From Artemisia argyi (lineage: Eukaryota > Streptophyta > Magnoliopsida > Asterales > Asteraceae), in the NCBI GenBank assembly GCA_030686995.1, contig CM060704.1, positions 170,258,218 through 170,322,217 on the forward strand: a stretch of 64,000 bases of DNA. Direction: 5' to 3'. The notes below the pieces were generated by a model. It saw nothing but the letters and a program-made list of their open reading frames with translations, was not told the DNA's origin and made no database searches. The position numbers and the translations under genes are program-made. Positions 47,201 through 58,700 of this stretch are shown piece after piece. Within the stretch, counting starts at the first letter, position 1. Each line of letters opens with the position of its first letter.

Positions 47201-50200
47201 CGAGCGTCCTTCATCATTCCTAACTCCATAACCGAATCCTCCATGAACCCCCGCGTAACCATCTGCTGTAGCTCCTATGTGAGCGTTCAAGTCCCCACCA
47301 ATGATCAGTCGTTGGTCTGCCGGGCACTCCCTCACGATCTCGTCGAGGGAATCCCAGAAAAACCTCTTCTCTTCGTCACTGCGGCCCACCTGCGGTGCGT
47401 ATGCACTAATCACGTTAACGGTCTCTCCATCAATAACCAGGGTAATCATCATGGCTCTATCGCCCTTCCTGATCACTTGCACTACATTATCCTTAAGACC
47501 GGCTGTAAGAATGACTCCAACTCCGTTTCTCGCGGACCTAGAACCCGAGAACCAAAGCTTGTAGCCGTTTCCCTCCCTCGTGCTAGACCCCTTCCATCTA
47601 GTCTCCTGGAAACAAGCTATATCAACCTTATGCCTCCCCAAGACGTCTACAAGCTCAAAGAGCTTACCGGTCAAAGACCCTACGTTCCAGCTCCCCACTC
47701 TAATCCTACGCGAACCCGCAAATCTACCAACACCCCTACGCGCTCTAGACCCACCTACCCCTACCCCTACCCCAACCCCGCCTACCCCTACACCTACCCC
47801 TACGCGTAAAACTGTAATATATAATTATATATGGCTTGCTGCTTTGCAAATTACAGAATTCGTAAATTTATCAACATAACATCCAGCAGGAAACATCAAG
47901 TGAAGCAAATAAAACTAAAAAGTTATTTTACAAGTGGATTCGTCATTACTTCATTAAGACAAATGGACACAAAATGGATCTTTTACAACAAAACATTTTG
48001 ATAGTTGCTTGTAGTTGTCATGTATTACTAGTTAATAGTTTATTTGTGCTTAACATTGAGACGAAGTTCATGTTGCCTCAGCTCCAAAAGTATGTTTTCA
48101 GACTAAAATCAGATATTTGTAAACCTGAAAACGCATTTCTCATTTTGGAGCAGGGACAACATGAAACTTATTATTCAGATTAAGCAGAACTAACGTTTTA
48201 ACAAGTTAGGCACGGAGAAAACAACATCCCAAATTAGCTGGATAAGTACAAAGTTACCAAATTAATTATTACTACCAAATAATTTAGCATTTTAGGTGTT
48301 ACAAACATCTTTGATCGATGATATACTAAATAACAAAAAAATTCATAATTAGAAAATACGTAAAGCTCACCTTTCCAGCTGGAGTTGGACAGCATCTTTC
48401 CTCCTTTAAAACAATGAGCCAATGACACACAGTTAGAAGATAGAAAAGGAAATAAGATAAACGAGAGCAAGCCGAAGGTAGATAAACATAATGATTGAAA
48501 CTACATTTATTAAATTCACATGCTAGAATATGTGTCTCTTCTTCTTCTTTTTCCTTTCCTAAGCATGTGTAAGAGAGTGAAAAGTAATAATGTGAATCCT
48601 CTTTGGTTAGTATGGGACGAAAAGAATTGTTGGTGCTCCTCTCGAGATCAACATTTAGATATACTTCAAGAAACAATCTGTTTTAGACTACCTCTGAGTT
48701 ACATATGTATATTTAATGTGATGAAACAAGTAGTGAAAATGCATGCTAGCGTTAACCGTTGGCAACTTAGTTCCTGATATTGGGGATGCCATTATATACA
48801 GAATGTTATGTCCTTGGACATAAGGAATTACAATATATTTCCATTAGCGTAGCCACTTTAAGTACAACAGGTTCAGTTTGATTGGGTATTCACCAAAATA
48901 TAGAATCTTGCCTGGAATAAGGACGTGCAATTGGTTAAAACCATTCGAGTTTTGTTTACATTTTATTTACACCTAAATTTTGAAATAAAGTTGTTTTGTT
49001 TGATTTCAAAGTTCAAGGAAATAAGGATGATATTGAGAAATGAAGCAGGTATGAAATTCCCATTCGCCCCTTTCTGCTATTCACATGTATATAAGAGTAA
49101 CTTAGGGTTAGTTGTTCTCTATGCAGAAACTACTGTCCAGTGACTAAATGCGTAAACTCTTAGGTGGGAAAGTGGTACTACTGTAAAAGCTCGATTGAGG
49201 CTAATGTACTTTCATGTAATTCTAATTGCCTCATATGAATGTACTTACTTTGCAGAAAAATTTTGAGTATTCCAAGCATCATGGTTCCCTAAAATAGCGG
49301 CTTTAGGAAACTTGAGTGCTGCGATGCTTCTAACAAGTTCAACATTTTCATTACCAAAATCACCTGGAAAAGCATGCAGGCAAAGAAAAACAGATGACCA
49401 TCAAAAATAAAGAAGAAAAAAGCATTTCTATAACGATTTAACCTATAAACTGGATCTATGGAGAGAATGTTTATAACCAAAAATGACAGAAACCTTTCCA
49501 GATAACTCAAGAAGAAACAAGTAGTGCATGAAATAACCTGCCTGTAAAAAGCACCAAATCTGGCTGCAAATTTAGAAAAAAGAAATATAAGACTAACAGG
49601 AGAACGCAAACATATTATTACATATTCTCATGAATGATAATGAGAGAACTTCATTACGTTGTTCATGGTAGACTATACACACACAAACTATATGAAAGAA
49701 CCAAAGAATTGACAGCAACGTCCGTAGAAGAAGCAGTGGATGGCGCATGCCGCATCATACATTCATAGTTCATTCATTAACTATACGTCTATATCTCAGA
49801 TAGACACATTTGGATTACAGTGGTACTGATAGGAATACAACTAGACCCTCAAAGAATGCCATAGACATAGTAAAACACATTGGTCAAGTACTTCTTTTGA
49901 GAGTACTGCACAGACTAAATCCTCATAAAGCAGAAATAGTTTATGAATCAGAAGTTGTAATACATAAGATCAAACAATAAGCCATACAAGATCCATGTCA
50001 TATCATATCCAACATGTATAGGTCAGATCACTGTCTAATCATATGAAAAACTAATCAACACCATTCGTGGTAGCTAAACATTCATTTCATATATATAGAC
50101 GACGACAAACATGAGATTTCGGCATTTACATGTTACAACCAATCATGAAGCTAAATATGTACCGATAACATATTTCACCTAGACGGAAAATTCCTTTTCC

Positions 50201-50959
50201 TCTACGTTTCAGATACGCACATTTACCATGTTGAAACATACACTCGTTACTATTAGCATAAACACCCAAAATTTGAATCTCCAACATTCATATAATTAAG
50301 GCCGGTTGTGTAGGCCGATCAGCATTGGCCCACACGAAATCAACTCTACTATAAAACTTGAATAAGTCTAACATTCCAAATGATACCATAGGGGCATTGC
50401 TTGAGTGGTATCACTCCCCCACCGTAAACGTCTAGTTGACCGGTCAAGGACGACTTTTGGAGAAAGATGACTCGAATAGGTGGTCATTGCCTAGAGCTAG
50501 GTCCTTGGGAAGGGTCATTCGGCACCACGGGCAGGGCGATTTAAAAGCTTTTGAAGAGTTACTAAATTCTAATATCAAACTTATTACTGTAATTCACATT
50601 AAACTATAATAACACAAAATATTAACCTAAAATAAGTAGCAATTAGAAAGTAAAAAATAAAAAATTACAGCAGTAATTACCTTCAAGAGGTGAATAGCTT
50701 TAGAATCTTCTAGAAGGTTCCAATCATCATGCTTCAAATTCACAAAATAAATAATTAAATCAACAGAAACTAATAGCACATACAAACACACAGTGAAGGT
50801 GAAAACGAAGCTCACGGTGTCTCCAACGACGACGATTCTGACGGATGATGACGACATGGATAGCCGGATGCCGCCGTTGAGTTTGGAAGGATGGGATGCC
50901 GGAAATGACGGTTGTTGGGTGAAGAGAGGTGGCGCGTGAACTAACGCGCGATGGTACAT
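41286..50959 (-). CDS. Calcineurin-like metallophosphoesterase, 9 exons, LINE in intron 5
   Basis: Exons 50857(or 50959)-50816, 50731-50681, 49563-49542, 49363-49249, 48403-48371, 43909-43784, 43386-43280, 42832-42761 and 41689-41286 join in frame to 323 residues from MSSSSVRIVVVGDT, or 357 from an upstream ATG at 50959. The longer start adds a Ser/Pro/basic stretch that could be a plastid transit peptide. The five metal motifs are all present: GDTHDDW, GDFGNEN, GNHDAW, AHNGP and GHMH. Family proteins hydrolyse phosphoester bonds at a two-metal centre; the closest type I know is the uncharacterised plant/cyanobacterial TIGR04168 group. Exons 3 (22 bases) and 5 (33 bases) are microexons, and intron 3 begins GC. 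The substrate is unknown. Confidence 0.88.
42162..42237 (-). mobile_element. 40-bp retroposon end with 18-bp target duplication
   Basis: GGTACATTTAAAAACATA occurs at 42162-42179 and 42220-42237. Between them are 40 bases, (CAA)n followed by CACACCCAATCCCGCAGGGGCGGGG, the 3' end shared by the nearby LINE and by plant SINEs. It is an extreme 5' truncation in intron 8 of the metallophosphoesterase gene. Confidence 0.85.
42890..43223. mobile_element. MITE with TAGAGGTGGCAA inverted ends
   Basis: TAGAGGTGGCAA at 42890-42901 pairs with TTGCCACCTCTA at 43212-43223. The interior has GGGTCAAAAA and TTTTGACCTGACCC near the ends and an AT-rich middle. It lies in intron 7 of the metallophosphoesterase gene. 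No target duplication was found. Confidence 0.75.
44205..44823 (-). other. LINE 3' untranslated region
   Basis: Plus-strand bases 44330-44800 are almost free of T, so the LINE sense strand is strikingly poor in A. No protein is supported. The last part (CCAGGTTTTGCCTGGGGTAGGGGTAGGACCTG in sense) is the conserved 3' module shared with Au-type SINEs. Confidence 0.6.
44824..47698 (-). pseudogene. LINE endonuclease-reverse transcriptase, one frameshift
   Basis: The first 745 residues give the apurinic-type endonuclease (GSWNVGSL, CFQETRWKG, GGDLNAHIG, IDYLLVRR) and the reverse transcriptase (NYRGIKLLSHTMKLWERV, QFGFMPGRS, AFIDLEKAYDSVPR, HQGSAISPYLF, FADDIVLV). A 10-base tandem duplication (GTTCCAGTCT, 45531-45540 and 45541-45550) shifts the frame right after NYRLE. 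The rest (thumb and C-terminal region, YLGSVIHKSG, RIRAGWAKWR, LRWFGHVRRR) is open in the next frame to 44824. Apart from that lesion it looks intact, so it is young. Confidence 0.9.
47813..49248 (-). other. Metallophosphoesterase introns 4 and 5 (right part)
   Basis: AT-rich intron sequence around the 33-base exon 5 (48371-48403). Other open frames here are short and unlike any family. Confidence 0.6.
50390..50560 (+). mobile_element. SINE-like repeat (second copy)
   Basis: GAGTGGTATCACTC, CTAGTTGACCGGTCAAGGA, GAGAAAGATG and CCTTGGGAAGGGTC follow the same order as at 38200-38350. It lies in intron 2 of the metallophosphoesterase gene. Confidence 0.35.
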
Positions 50960-51182
50960 TTTGTAGTTGTAGTATTTTCACTATTTTGGATATAAGATTT
51001 TTATGGTCCTCGAGGTTTCAAGTTTTTAAGTCTTAGTCCTTTGGCTATAATTGACAATCTGATATCCGCGGGGAACTTTGGTGTGCAGTTATCGTTCATG
51101 GAAGGATTATGTCTGACATTTCATGGTTTTATGGCACCAAACAAAGATTGAACGTATACACAGTCAGGGACGAAACTTAAAC

Positions 51183-51536
51183 GTTGTTAGTAGGGCTGAG
51201 CAAACGGACCGGATGGACCGGACCGACCGACAAAACCGACCGGACCGAGACCGACCAGACCGGACCGACCACATTCGGTCCGGTCCTCGGTCTAAGCTTT
51301 TTGCCAAATTCGGTCCTCGGTCCGGTCGGTCCGGTCCGGTCCGGTCCGAACCGACCAAAAACCCGAAAAAACTTGCCTAATTGGACCGAACCGACCGAAG
51401 ACCGACCGGACCGGACCGGACCGACCATATTCGGTCCGGTCTCGGTCTATGGTTTTTCCGGTTCTCGGTCCTCGGTCCGGTCCGGTCTTGGTCGGTCCGG
51501 TCCGGTTTTCGCCCGATGCTCAGCCCTAGTTGTTAG
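51183..51536. mobile_element. hAT-type MITE filled with GGTCCGG repeats
   Basis: The 338-bp element (51191-51528) starts TAGGGCTGAGCA and ends TGCTCAGCCCTA, perfect 12-bp inverted ends, flanked by a perfect 8-bp duplication GTTGTTAG (51183-51190 and 51529-51536), the signature of hAT elements. The interior is almost wholly GGACCGACC/GGTCCGGTC repeats in both orientations, able to fold on itself. Confidence 0.92.
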
Positions 51537-51918
51537 TGGAGGAGCCAACTTGAAAAATATTTATTTTAAGGGCTGATATCACTACGCTGAAACTTTTGTA
51601 TTACAAATTACTAAAACCATATATAAAAATGTACATAGGGTCAAAAATTTGGGGGGCGGAACACCATTTGGTCCGTTCTAAGTTCTGTCCTTGCACACAG
51701 TGGCGGGGCTAGAACCGAGAGTCAAGTTCAATTTATGAAAAGTTCGAAAATTGTAACCCAAAAGATAAAGACCAAGTTCATTTTTTTTAAATTGTCATAT
51801 TTGAATAATTTTACATTACGAAAAAGAAAAGTCATTGGGTTCCGTGTACACCGTGTATATAGTTATAAAAACTGCGTCTACGATTCATGAGAACGACAGC
51901 TTTTTGCAATTTGCAGTA

Positions 51919-51953
<35 letters not shown>

Positions 51954-52350
51954 TGCCACTATATCTTTTTATGTGTAACATATTAAAAATTTTGCTTATA
52001 TGTGTATTAAACTATCATTCTTTATGTAATAATGGTCATAAAATACACATATACTTTAATACACACATAAGAAGAAAAAAAATTGTTCGATTCAAATGAG
52101 GTCAATAGATTTTTACTTGATACTTAGCGAAGATATGATAACTCTTCAATTTTGATTCTTCGACATTTGTAGTTATTAACGCTAAAAAGATGCAAAATCA
52201 CTCCGACAAACATCGCAATTTCTCAAACATTAATCTGTACATGTCATGACCACTACTAATAGTTGAAAAAGCGTTATTACAGTTGTTGTTAACTACAATT
52301 ATGTTAAAATACAATTTTCGATAAACATAACTGCAAAAATTTTGAACTAA
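51537..52350. other. Intergenic, with a 30-base poly(A)
   Basis: An uninterrupted A run at about 51921-51950 follows sequence with CAGTGGCGGGGCTAGAA, typical of a degraded transposon end. No gene seen. Confidence 0.5.
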
Positions 52351-52355
52351 GATTG

Positions 52356-54030
52356 GTTAGAGCCCTTTGTTAAAAGGACTCTCCAAAAATAGGCGTATGC
52401 CATTTATATACAGCGCGCACACGGTATTCTTTAGTAAAAGGCGAAAGAATAGTTCGCTTTGTGCTCACTGCATGGCTGCGTGCCTTTCACAGGTTAACTC
52501 TCCTTGCATTATATAGTCACCTACCCACCTTCTGCTTTCTTCAACCAGCGATGTGGGACAAACCCATTTTGGGTTGTTTAAGTTTTCTTCATGTAACCCA
52601 AAGTTTTTCATCCTTAACATCTGCCCAGTTTGTGCAGTACTACAGTTAGTCCAATAGATAAGCTAATCACAGTTGCTAAGAATCAATACATAACACAAAC
52701 AAGTGAAGGAACAATCAAAATTTAAGTGACGTGTGATCGTTACGTGTGTTTGAGTTTATGGTCAAAATAGCTATATGGTATCGATATATTGTGGATGTCT
52801 TTGCTCAATGATCATTTTCTAATCAGGATGACTCGTGAACAAGCCTAAAATCACTGCTTGTTGTCCATCTAATGTGTCTGAAAAAGTACTACCCGAGTTG
52901 GAGAAAAGAGGTAATTGTCATGTTTCTCTTATTCTCTATATGTTTTTCAATCGAACAAAAGACTGAAATAGCGTTTTCTTAATGTAAAGATTACATACCC
53001 TTGATTCTTTCCAGCTTATTTGTATAGTTTTACGTATGCAAGAAGATAAGTAAAGGAGCTTAGTTATATGGATATGATACTATCGTTGGATCGCTTTGGT
53101 ATTAAGATAATGTAAGTGGTTATCATTCCAAAAGGATTTTAAGGGGACACACAAGATCTACGGACAAACTGATCTTACAGTTCTAATCAATAGGTGCTCA
53201 CTAATCACTAATCTTAAACTGTTGATGAATCATATTGTTATATGAACTTAATGTACTTTTTTAGTGAGTATTACTAATTGTACATTATTCGATGTGTTTA
53301 TAAGCATCTTTCAAAGCAAATACGTCCATGGTAAGTGTAGTCGTGTAGACCAAAAGTAGTTTGTATTCCTATTTGAAGTTGGACGAATCTAACATTTGTC
53401 TAGTAATAATATATTGTTTGGGTCGGAATGTTTCATACAACTAGAGTTTTTAATTACTTGGAAGGAGAACTGAGAAATGAATCCCCCTAGCATCTTATAT
53501 CAACAAATCACCCGCATGTATTTATTTACCAAATCCAGAACAAGCTTGTAACATAAGTATCTGACCTTAAATCTGATTCGTCAAATTTCTTGAACTATGT
53601 AGACTTGTTCAGCCTCTGCACTGGATTTTAAACAGAATATGCATAAGGTAATTTGCAGACTTCATAATGTATAAACTGATTCATCTAAAAAGCAAACAAA
53701 CATTTGTAGCTTGCTTTGGCTGTTTAATAAAGCTTTCAACTGATATTGGTTGGAGCCCTTTGTTATAAAAGACTCCAAAAATTGGCGTATGCCACTTTAA
53801 TACAACGCGCACACGGTATTCTTTAGTAAAAGGCGAAAGAATAGTTCGCTTTGTGCTCACTGCATGGCTGCGTGCCCTTCTCATTCTTACATTCTTGCAT
53901 TATATAGTCACTTCCATGTCTTTTGTTTCCTTCATCCTGTCTATGTGGGACAAACCCATTTTCGGTTTTCCAAGGTTTCTTTGCTTGAGTTCCATATTTA
54001 AGCACTTAAACATTTTTGAACCTGTTAACA
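52356..54030. mobile_element. Possible TRIM-like element with about 270-bp direct repeats
   Basis: Segments 52356-52620 and about 53744-54030 are diverged direct repeats. Both start TGGTTRGAGCCCTTTGTT, share CGCACACGGTATTCTTTAGTAAAAGG, CTGCATGGCTGCGTGCC and ATGTGGGACAAACCCATTTT, and end in TTAACA. TG...CA ends suggest LTRs, and the space between lacks coding capacity. I see no matching five-base flanks or primer site, so two independent solo LTRs or a local duplication remain possible. Confidence 0.5.
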
Positions 54031-55220
54031 TTTATCCGATTATCGTACCCAGAAGATAAATTAGTCAAAGCTGTTAAGAAAACACCAAATTAAACAAACA
54101 CATGAAGGAAAGAAAGAACTTTTCATGTGATTTGTCAATGTTTTACAAGTTTATGGTAGATAACATGTCAGTGTACATACGACTCCTTGCTACTCATCAT
54201 TAGCTACATGACCGTCTAAAATGTCAAAGATCAAAAAAAGATCTCGATAATATGGAGAAAGGTGTATTTCTTTATCATCTTCCTATCTTTGTAAGACATG
54301 AAAATAATCAAGATAACTTTGATGGTGGCTAAGCAAGATAACTTTGAGGATTTTTATCAACATTCGCTTTGGCATTGCCTAACTGATAAAGGTTCACGTT
54401 TTCAACTGAACGAAAAGATTACACATTTACATACCTTTAAGTCCACGAGTTTCTACCAGTTATTATCGTTTTATGTGTTTTTAGAGATAAGCTAATAAGC
54501 TTAGATCTTGGGGTGGTTTCCTGTATTACTCCACCATTGTCCACGGTCTTTGCCTTCAAATTGATTGATTCATCTAAAAGGTTTGTAATGGTGTAAGTAC
54601 TTGTGAATCCATGTTTCGTTTTATGGATATGATTCACTCCCCAGTATTTTGGTAGTATGATACATGTATACGTGAGATGCAGAAGGAAATCAGGAATACA
54701 AGGCGATACACAAGCATCGTAGACAAACTTTTTATATTTCAAGAAAGAGCACTCTCTAATAATCGTAATCGTTATTGCATTGTGACAAATTATAGTTTGA
54801 AGCAGGTAAAGAAATAAAGCACGAGTCACACTCAAGAGAACAATTTTGAATTTCCATAGCATCTAACTTCAACAAACAACCCCAAACAACATGTATCTTT
54901 GAACCAAATCTGAACAAGGTGATAATATTTGTATTTAAGACTAAAATTGCTTCAAGTTCAACGATATAATACCAAGAAAACAAAATCCCATGCTAGTAAC
55001 AACTACTCAAAGAGATGCCCTTTAGCACAACAGAGTAACAGAAAGCACAGGATTGCAAAAAAGGTATTTTCATATCTCCGCAAAATGGACATTTGTAAGC
55101 CGAATCGTTATATAGTTCCTGCCAAGAAAATGCAACCTAGTCAGTAACGATGGTATATTTAGTTTTGATTTTTCCTGTTCTTTTACAAATTACAACGATA
55201 AAAATCATGAGAGCATGAGG
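54031..55220. other. Intergenic region
   Basis: Low-complexity AT-rich DNA. The longest frame (54437-54862, minus) resembles no family and has poor coding character. Nothing else supported. Confidence 0.45.
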
Positions 55221-55489
55221 TAGAGGTGGCATTTCGATTCAATTACTTACAAATGGGTCAATACAGACCATGTTTGTCTCTAACGGGTCAAACAAATAAA
55301 TAAACATAATAGCTGAAAAGGAAGTGGGTCATCTGCATTTCCGAGAAAACAGTAGATTTTTTGTATTAGGCATACTAATTCTTTACTTGAAATGTTTATA
55401 AAACACTTGAAACTTTTTTCGGATTTAGATTCATAACTAAAAATGCATGTCTTGACCATTACCCGCCCCACCCACTTTGTCATCTCTAT
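55221..55489. mobile_element. MITE, AGAGGTGGCA family (second copy)
   Basis: Starts TAGAGGTGGCA and ends TTTGTCATCTCTA, with AATGGGTCAATA and CTAACGGGTCAAA inside the left end, as in the element at 42890. It lies just downstream of the DCN1-like gene. Confidence 0.55.
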
Positions 55490-55715
55490 CCAAAGGGTTA
55501 CATCTGATGTACCAGAGAAACACGAACATCGGGCTTCTTTAGTAGATGTAAAGTATAACTAAAACGGGTCATCAATTCTATCAAAGTTTTGGCCAACCAT
55601 TGTCAATGGTGTGATCATTTAAAAGCAAACCACAACAATCAGAATGTTAAAATCAAAAATCATACCAACTGAACACAACTATAGTTATAGCAATTACCGA
55701 GTTAAACCAGCAGCA

Positions 55716-58700
55716 TCATACAATGGGAGTGGCCACAGTCTTTTCTCTCAGCCATTCTACAAAACTATCGAGAATAAACGGCCATGCTTGGCAGCTATCA
55801 TAATTTGTTAAGTCTGGAAACTCCTCTATCTGCAAATACAAAACAAGCAGATTGCGCATAATCATATAAAAACATGTAAACATCATTTTAAGTTGAATGG
55901 TACTCTTGATCGAAGGGACTAAATCACAGCTAGAGGAGGCAACTTCAACTCATTTACTATGTTTTATCTCTAGTCAAATGGAATAAGCTAAAAGATTAAC
56001 TTAAAGTCGGGTCAAATGGATGGAGCAGATGAAAAAGGTTGAGTCATCAAAATGTGTTCAATGCATAACAAGCTGCTAAATCGCTTTATTCAAAATGTTG
56101 AACGATTTTGGTAATAATGCAGTTTTTGTAATCATTAGCACATACACTATTCAAAAATTTTAAGAAAACCGTACATAAAGAAGTGAGTGTTTTGACCCAC
56201 ATAGAGAATTTCCTCTATTGACCTGTAACACAACCCATTTGACCCGCCAATTTGCCACCTTCATTCATCCCAGAGTCTCATAGCTTGAGTACAATGAGAA
56301 TTCGTAACGTACCTCATGACAGAAGCGGAAAAAGTTTGTCCACTGATCCATGTTTATCACCTTATACTCTTTCTGAATCTGACACATACATACACCTCCA
56401 AAGTTATTAATAAACGAACCATGCTTCCATTTAACAAAAGTTAGACAAAAAATTAGCCACAAACCTTCAAGTACTCCGAGAACGTATCAACTTGCTGACG
56501 AAATTTAGGCCCTAGAACAAGATCGAGCAACAAGCAAACACTCTCAAGATCTAAGGTCTTCTGTTTATCCTCTGAAATACATAAAAAGTGCATATACATC
56601 GTAAGAACTCTTGGGCGTTTTTAAAGGTATGTAAAATTTTCATGAAAGAAAATCATCTTCTAATATAGAAAACAGAGTCTTACCAGTCAAGCAGTAATTA
56701 AACGCAAAGCAATAGAAATCCAACAAATTTTCTGGCTTAGACACCTGCTCAAGGACATGGGCAACAAATTGTTAGTTACTAATGAAATTGAATTATTACT
56801 GCATGCAATTACAATGGCGAACATGAGAGAGAAATACCTCTTTCTGCAACTCCGCGAGTTTACTTTTAAGTTTTCTAACAGTGTCAGCATGCAGTGCTTT
56901 TATGCCTGTTCGCCACTCATCCTGATATAACAAGGATCAATGATTGAGGTTTGTATAACTGGTGATATGTGATAACTACATTATTTACCAAACACTTGTA
57001 CCAGATCAATTAAGGTGCGACTATTTAATCAATATAAAGACAAAAAACCTCCTTAGGTCACATAATCTTACATCAAGTTGTCAATGAAGACTTCCATGGA
57101 CTAGCTATAACATTGGGTCATTAGGTTAATAGCGATAAGTTTCTGATCATATTTGAAACCTTAGTTAAAGAGCTTCAAATAATGAACAAAAACTAAGTAT
57201 ATGCGGATCCACCCAACCTGATCTGTACTCATTGCCCCATCCATGTAATATGCTAAGCAAAATTTTATACTAAACCACGATAGAAATATATAATAGGACA
57301 AGTTGACAACAAATGATAATAATATAATTAATGACATATCCATAGTACAACAAGAGCAATGAGAATGATGTACAATTGTATACTTTCAAGGCTGCCTAAC
57401 CTGCAATTAACGTAAAGATCGTAAAATTTATATCAACAAAACACACCTGTGGCATACCTGTGTAAAGTATCCCTGTGTTTTAGCATTCATTTTCCTGCAA
57501 CATTTTGTCTGTCAGTACTTATACATGTGAATTGCCTTAGGGATTCAAGTCATTCAACTTAGTTAAACGCAGAAGGTAACATACCAAGCAAGCATCAAGA
57601 TTCTGACATCAGTGTGGTCAACCTTTAGATCAGAACAAAGCTTCTCAACCCCTTCTGGACTATAACAGACAAAATACATAACAGTAAAATTTCCACCACA
57701 AAAATGTACCAATGACGCACAAAAGTTGGCCAAAATGTTTATTACAGCTTTCTTAAGATTTATATGGTAACAAGGACAAAGACACCGATGATAAATTGTT
57801 GTTTATAATTATGTTCTATATCACTGGAAGAATGACAAATATCTTTCCAATACCACAGCATATAATCCAATACCACGAAGAAATATGACTGTAACAGTTA
57901 AAAAAGATAAATATACACTTACTCAATCAGGCCTGTTTCCGTATTAGCATATGACGCAAAGAAGTTGTCTATTTTTTCCACTTCCTTTGTGATTTTCTTC
58001 GGGGCTGGAAAACAACATAGCAAAGATAAGAATATATCGAATATGTCTATAAACCAACATATTTCCATATGTGAGCATTTAGGTCAAGGATGAACTTAAT
58101 AAGCTTATTCAATTCTAATAATTCTTCTATATTTATATTTATTCGTTCTGTTAAATAAGTGAGAATCAGAGACCATCTGTTGCCTACCAAAGGCAAAATG
58201 GAACAGAAAAAGCGTTATATACTATTTCAGTTCAGACAAAACATAGAACAGAAAAAGCGTTCGCTACGTAAGTGAGGTTTTTAAACTTAGGAGGTGTGGC
58301 ATGGTACTCATGTACGTAAGGGTTGCAAACTTGGGGTCCTTGCAAATGGACAATGACCTACATGTGGCAAGGGGAAACCATTACGCTTGGGTTGCTTAAT
58401 GGCATTTAGCTTAACTAACAAGCATTTAAGGTTTTTAATGGCTGAATCTATGCTCTGATGGTTTTTGACGACATAGTTATATACTTTTGGCCTTTTGCGT
58501 AGCAATAACGTCGAGTGTTAGAATCATTTGAAAATTGTCTTGATGTCTTGTCCATATTAGTTCAAGAATTTGTATGGAAAGCAATTTAAGTGTAGTTTTC
58601 GTCAATTTAAGTGCAGTGTCAAGGCATACTAGTCCTAAGGGATACCAGGATTTTTAGGCCTTGCTGGCTAGTATCAAAAATCAGTAAAAGGTGTAGTAAA

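Larger units (their letters stand above)
44180..47812 (-). mobile_element. RTE-type LINE, nearly full length
   Basis: Minus-strand element with an endonuclease-reverse transcriptase frame (47698-44824), a long 3' UTR, and a tail ending GGGATTGGGTATGTTGTTGTTGTTG at 44180-44204, the (TTG)n ending of plant RTE elements. The 5' side begins in GTAGGG-type repeats to about 47812. It lies wholly inside intron 5 of the metallophosphoesterase gene, in the gene's own orientation. I could not match a target duplication. Confidence 0.88.

Noticed and set aside
44150..47830. Target duplication of the LINE
   Set aside because: Short AACAT-like matches on the two sides are too weak and not at the ends.
51123..51576. 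Overlapping open frames rich in Asp, Arg, Thr and Pro
   Set aside because: They are translations of the GGTCCGG repeats of a MITE, in several frames on both strands.
54437..54862. 141-codon minus-strand frame
   Set aside because: Poor coding character, no domain, no conserved neighbours.
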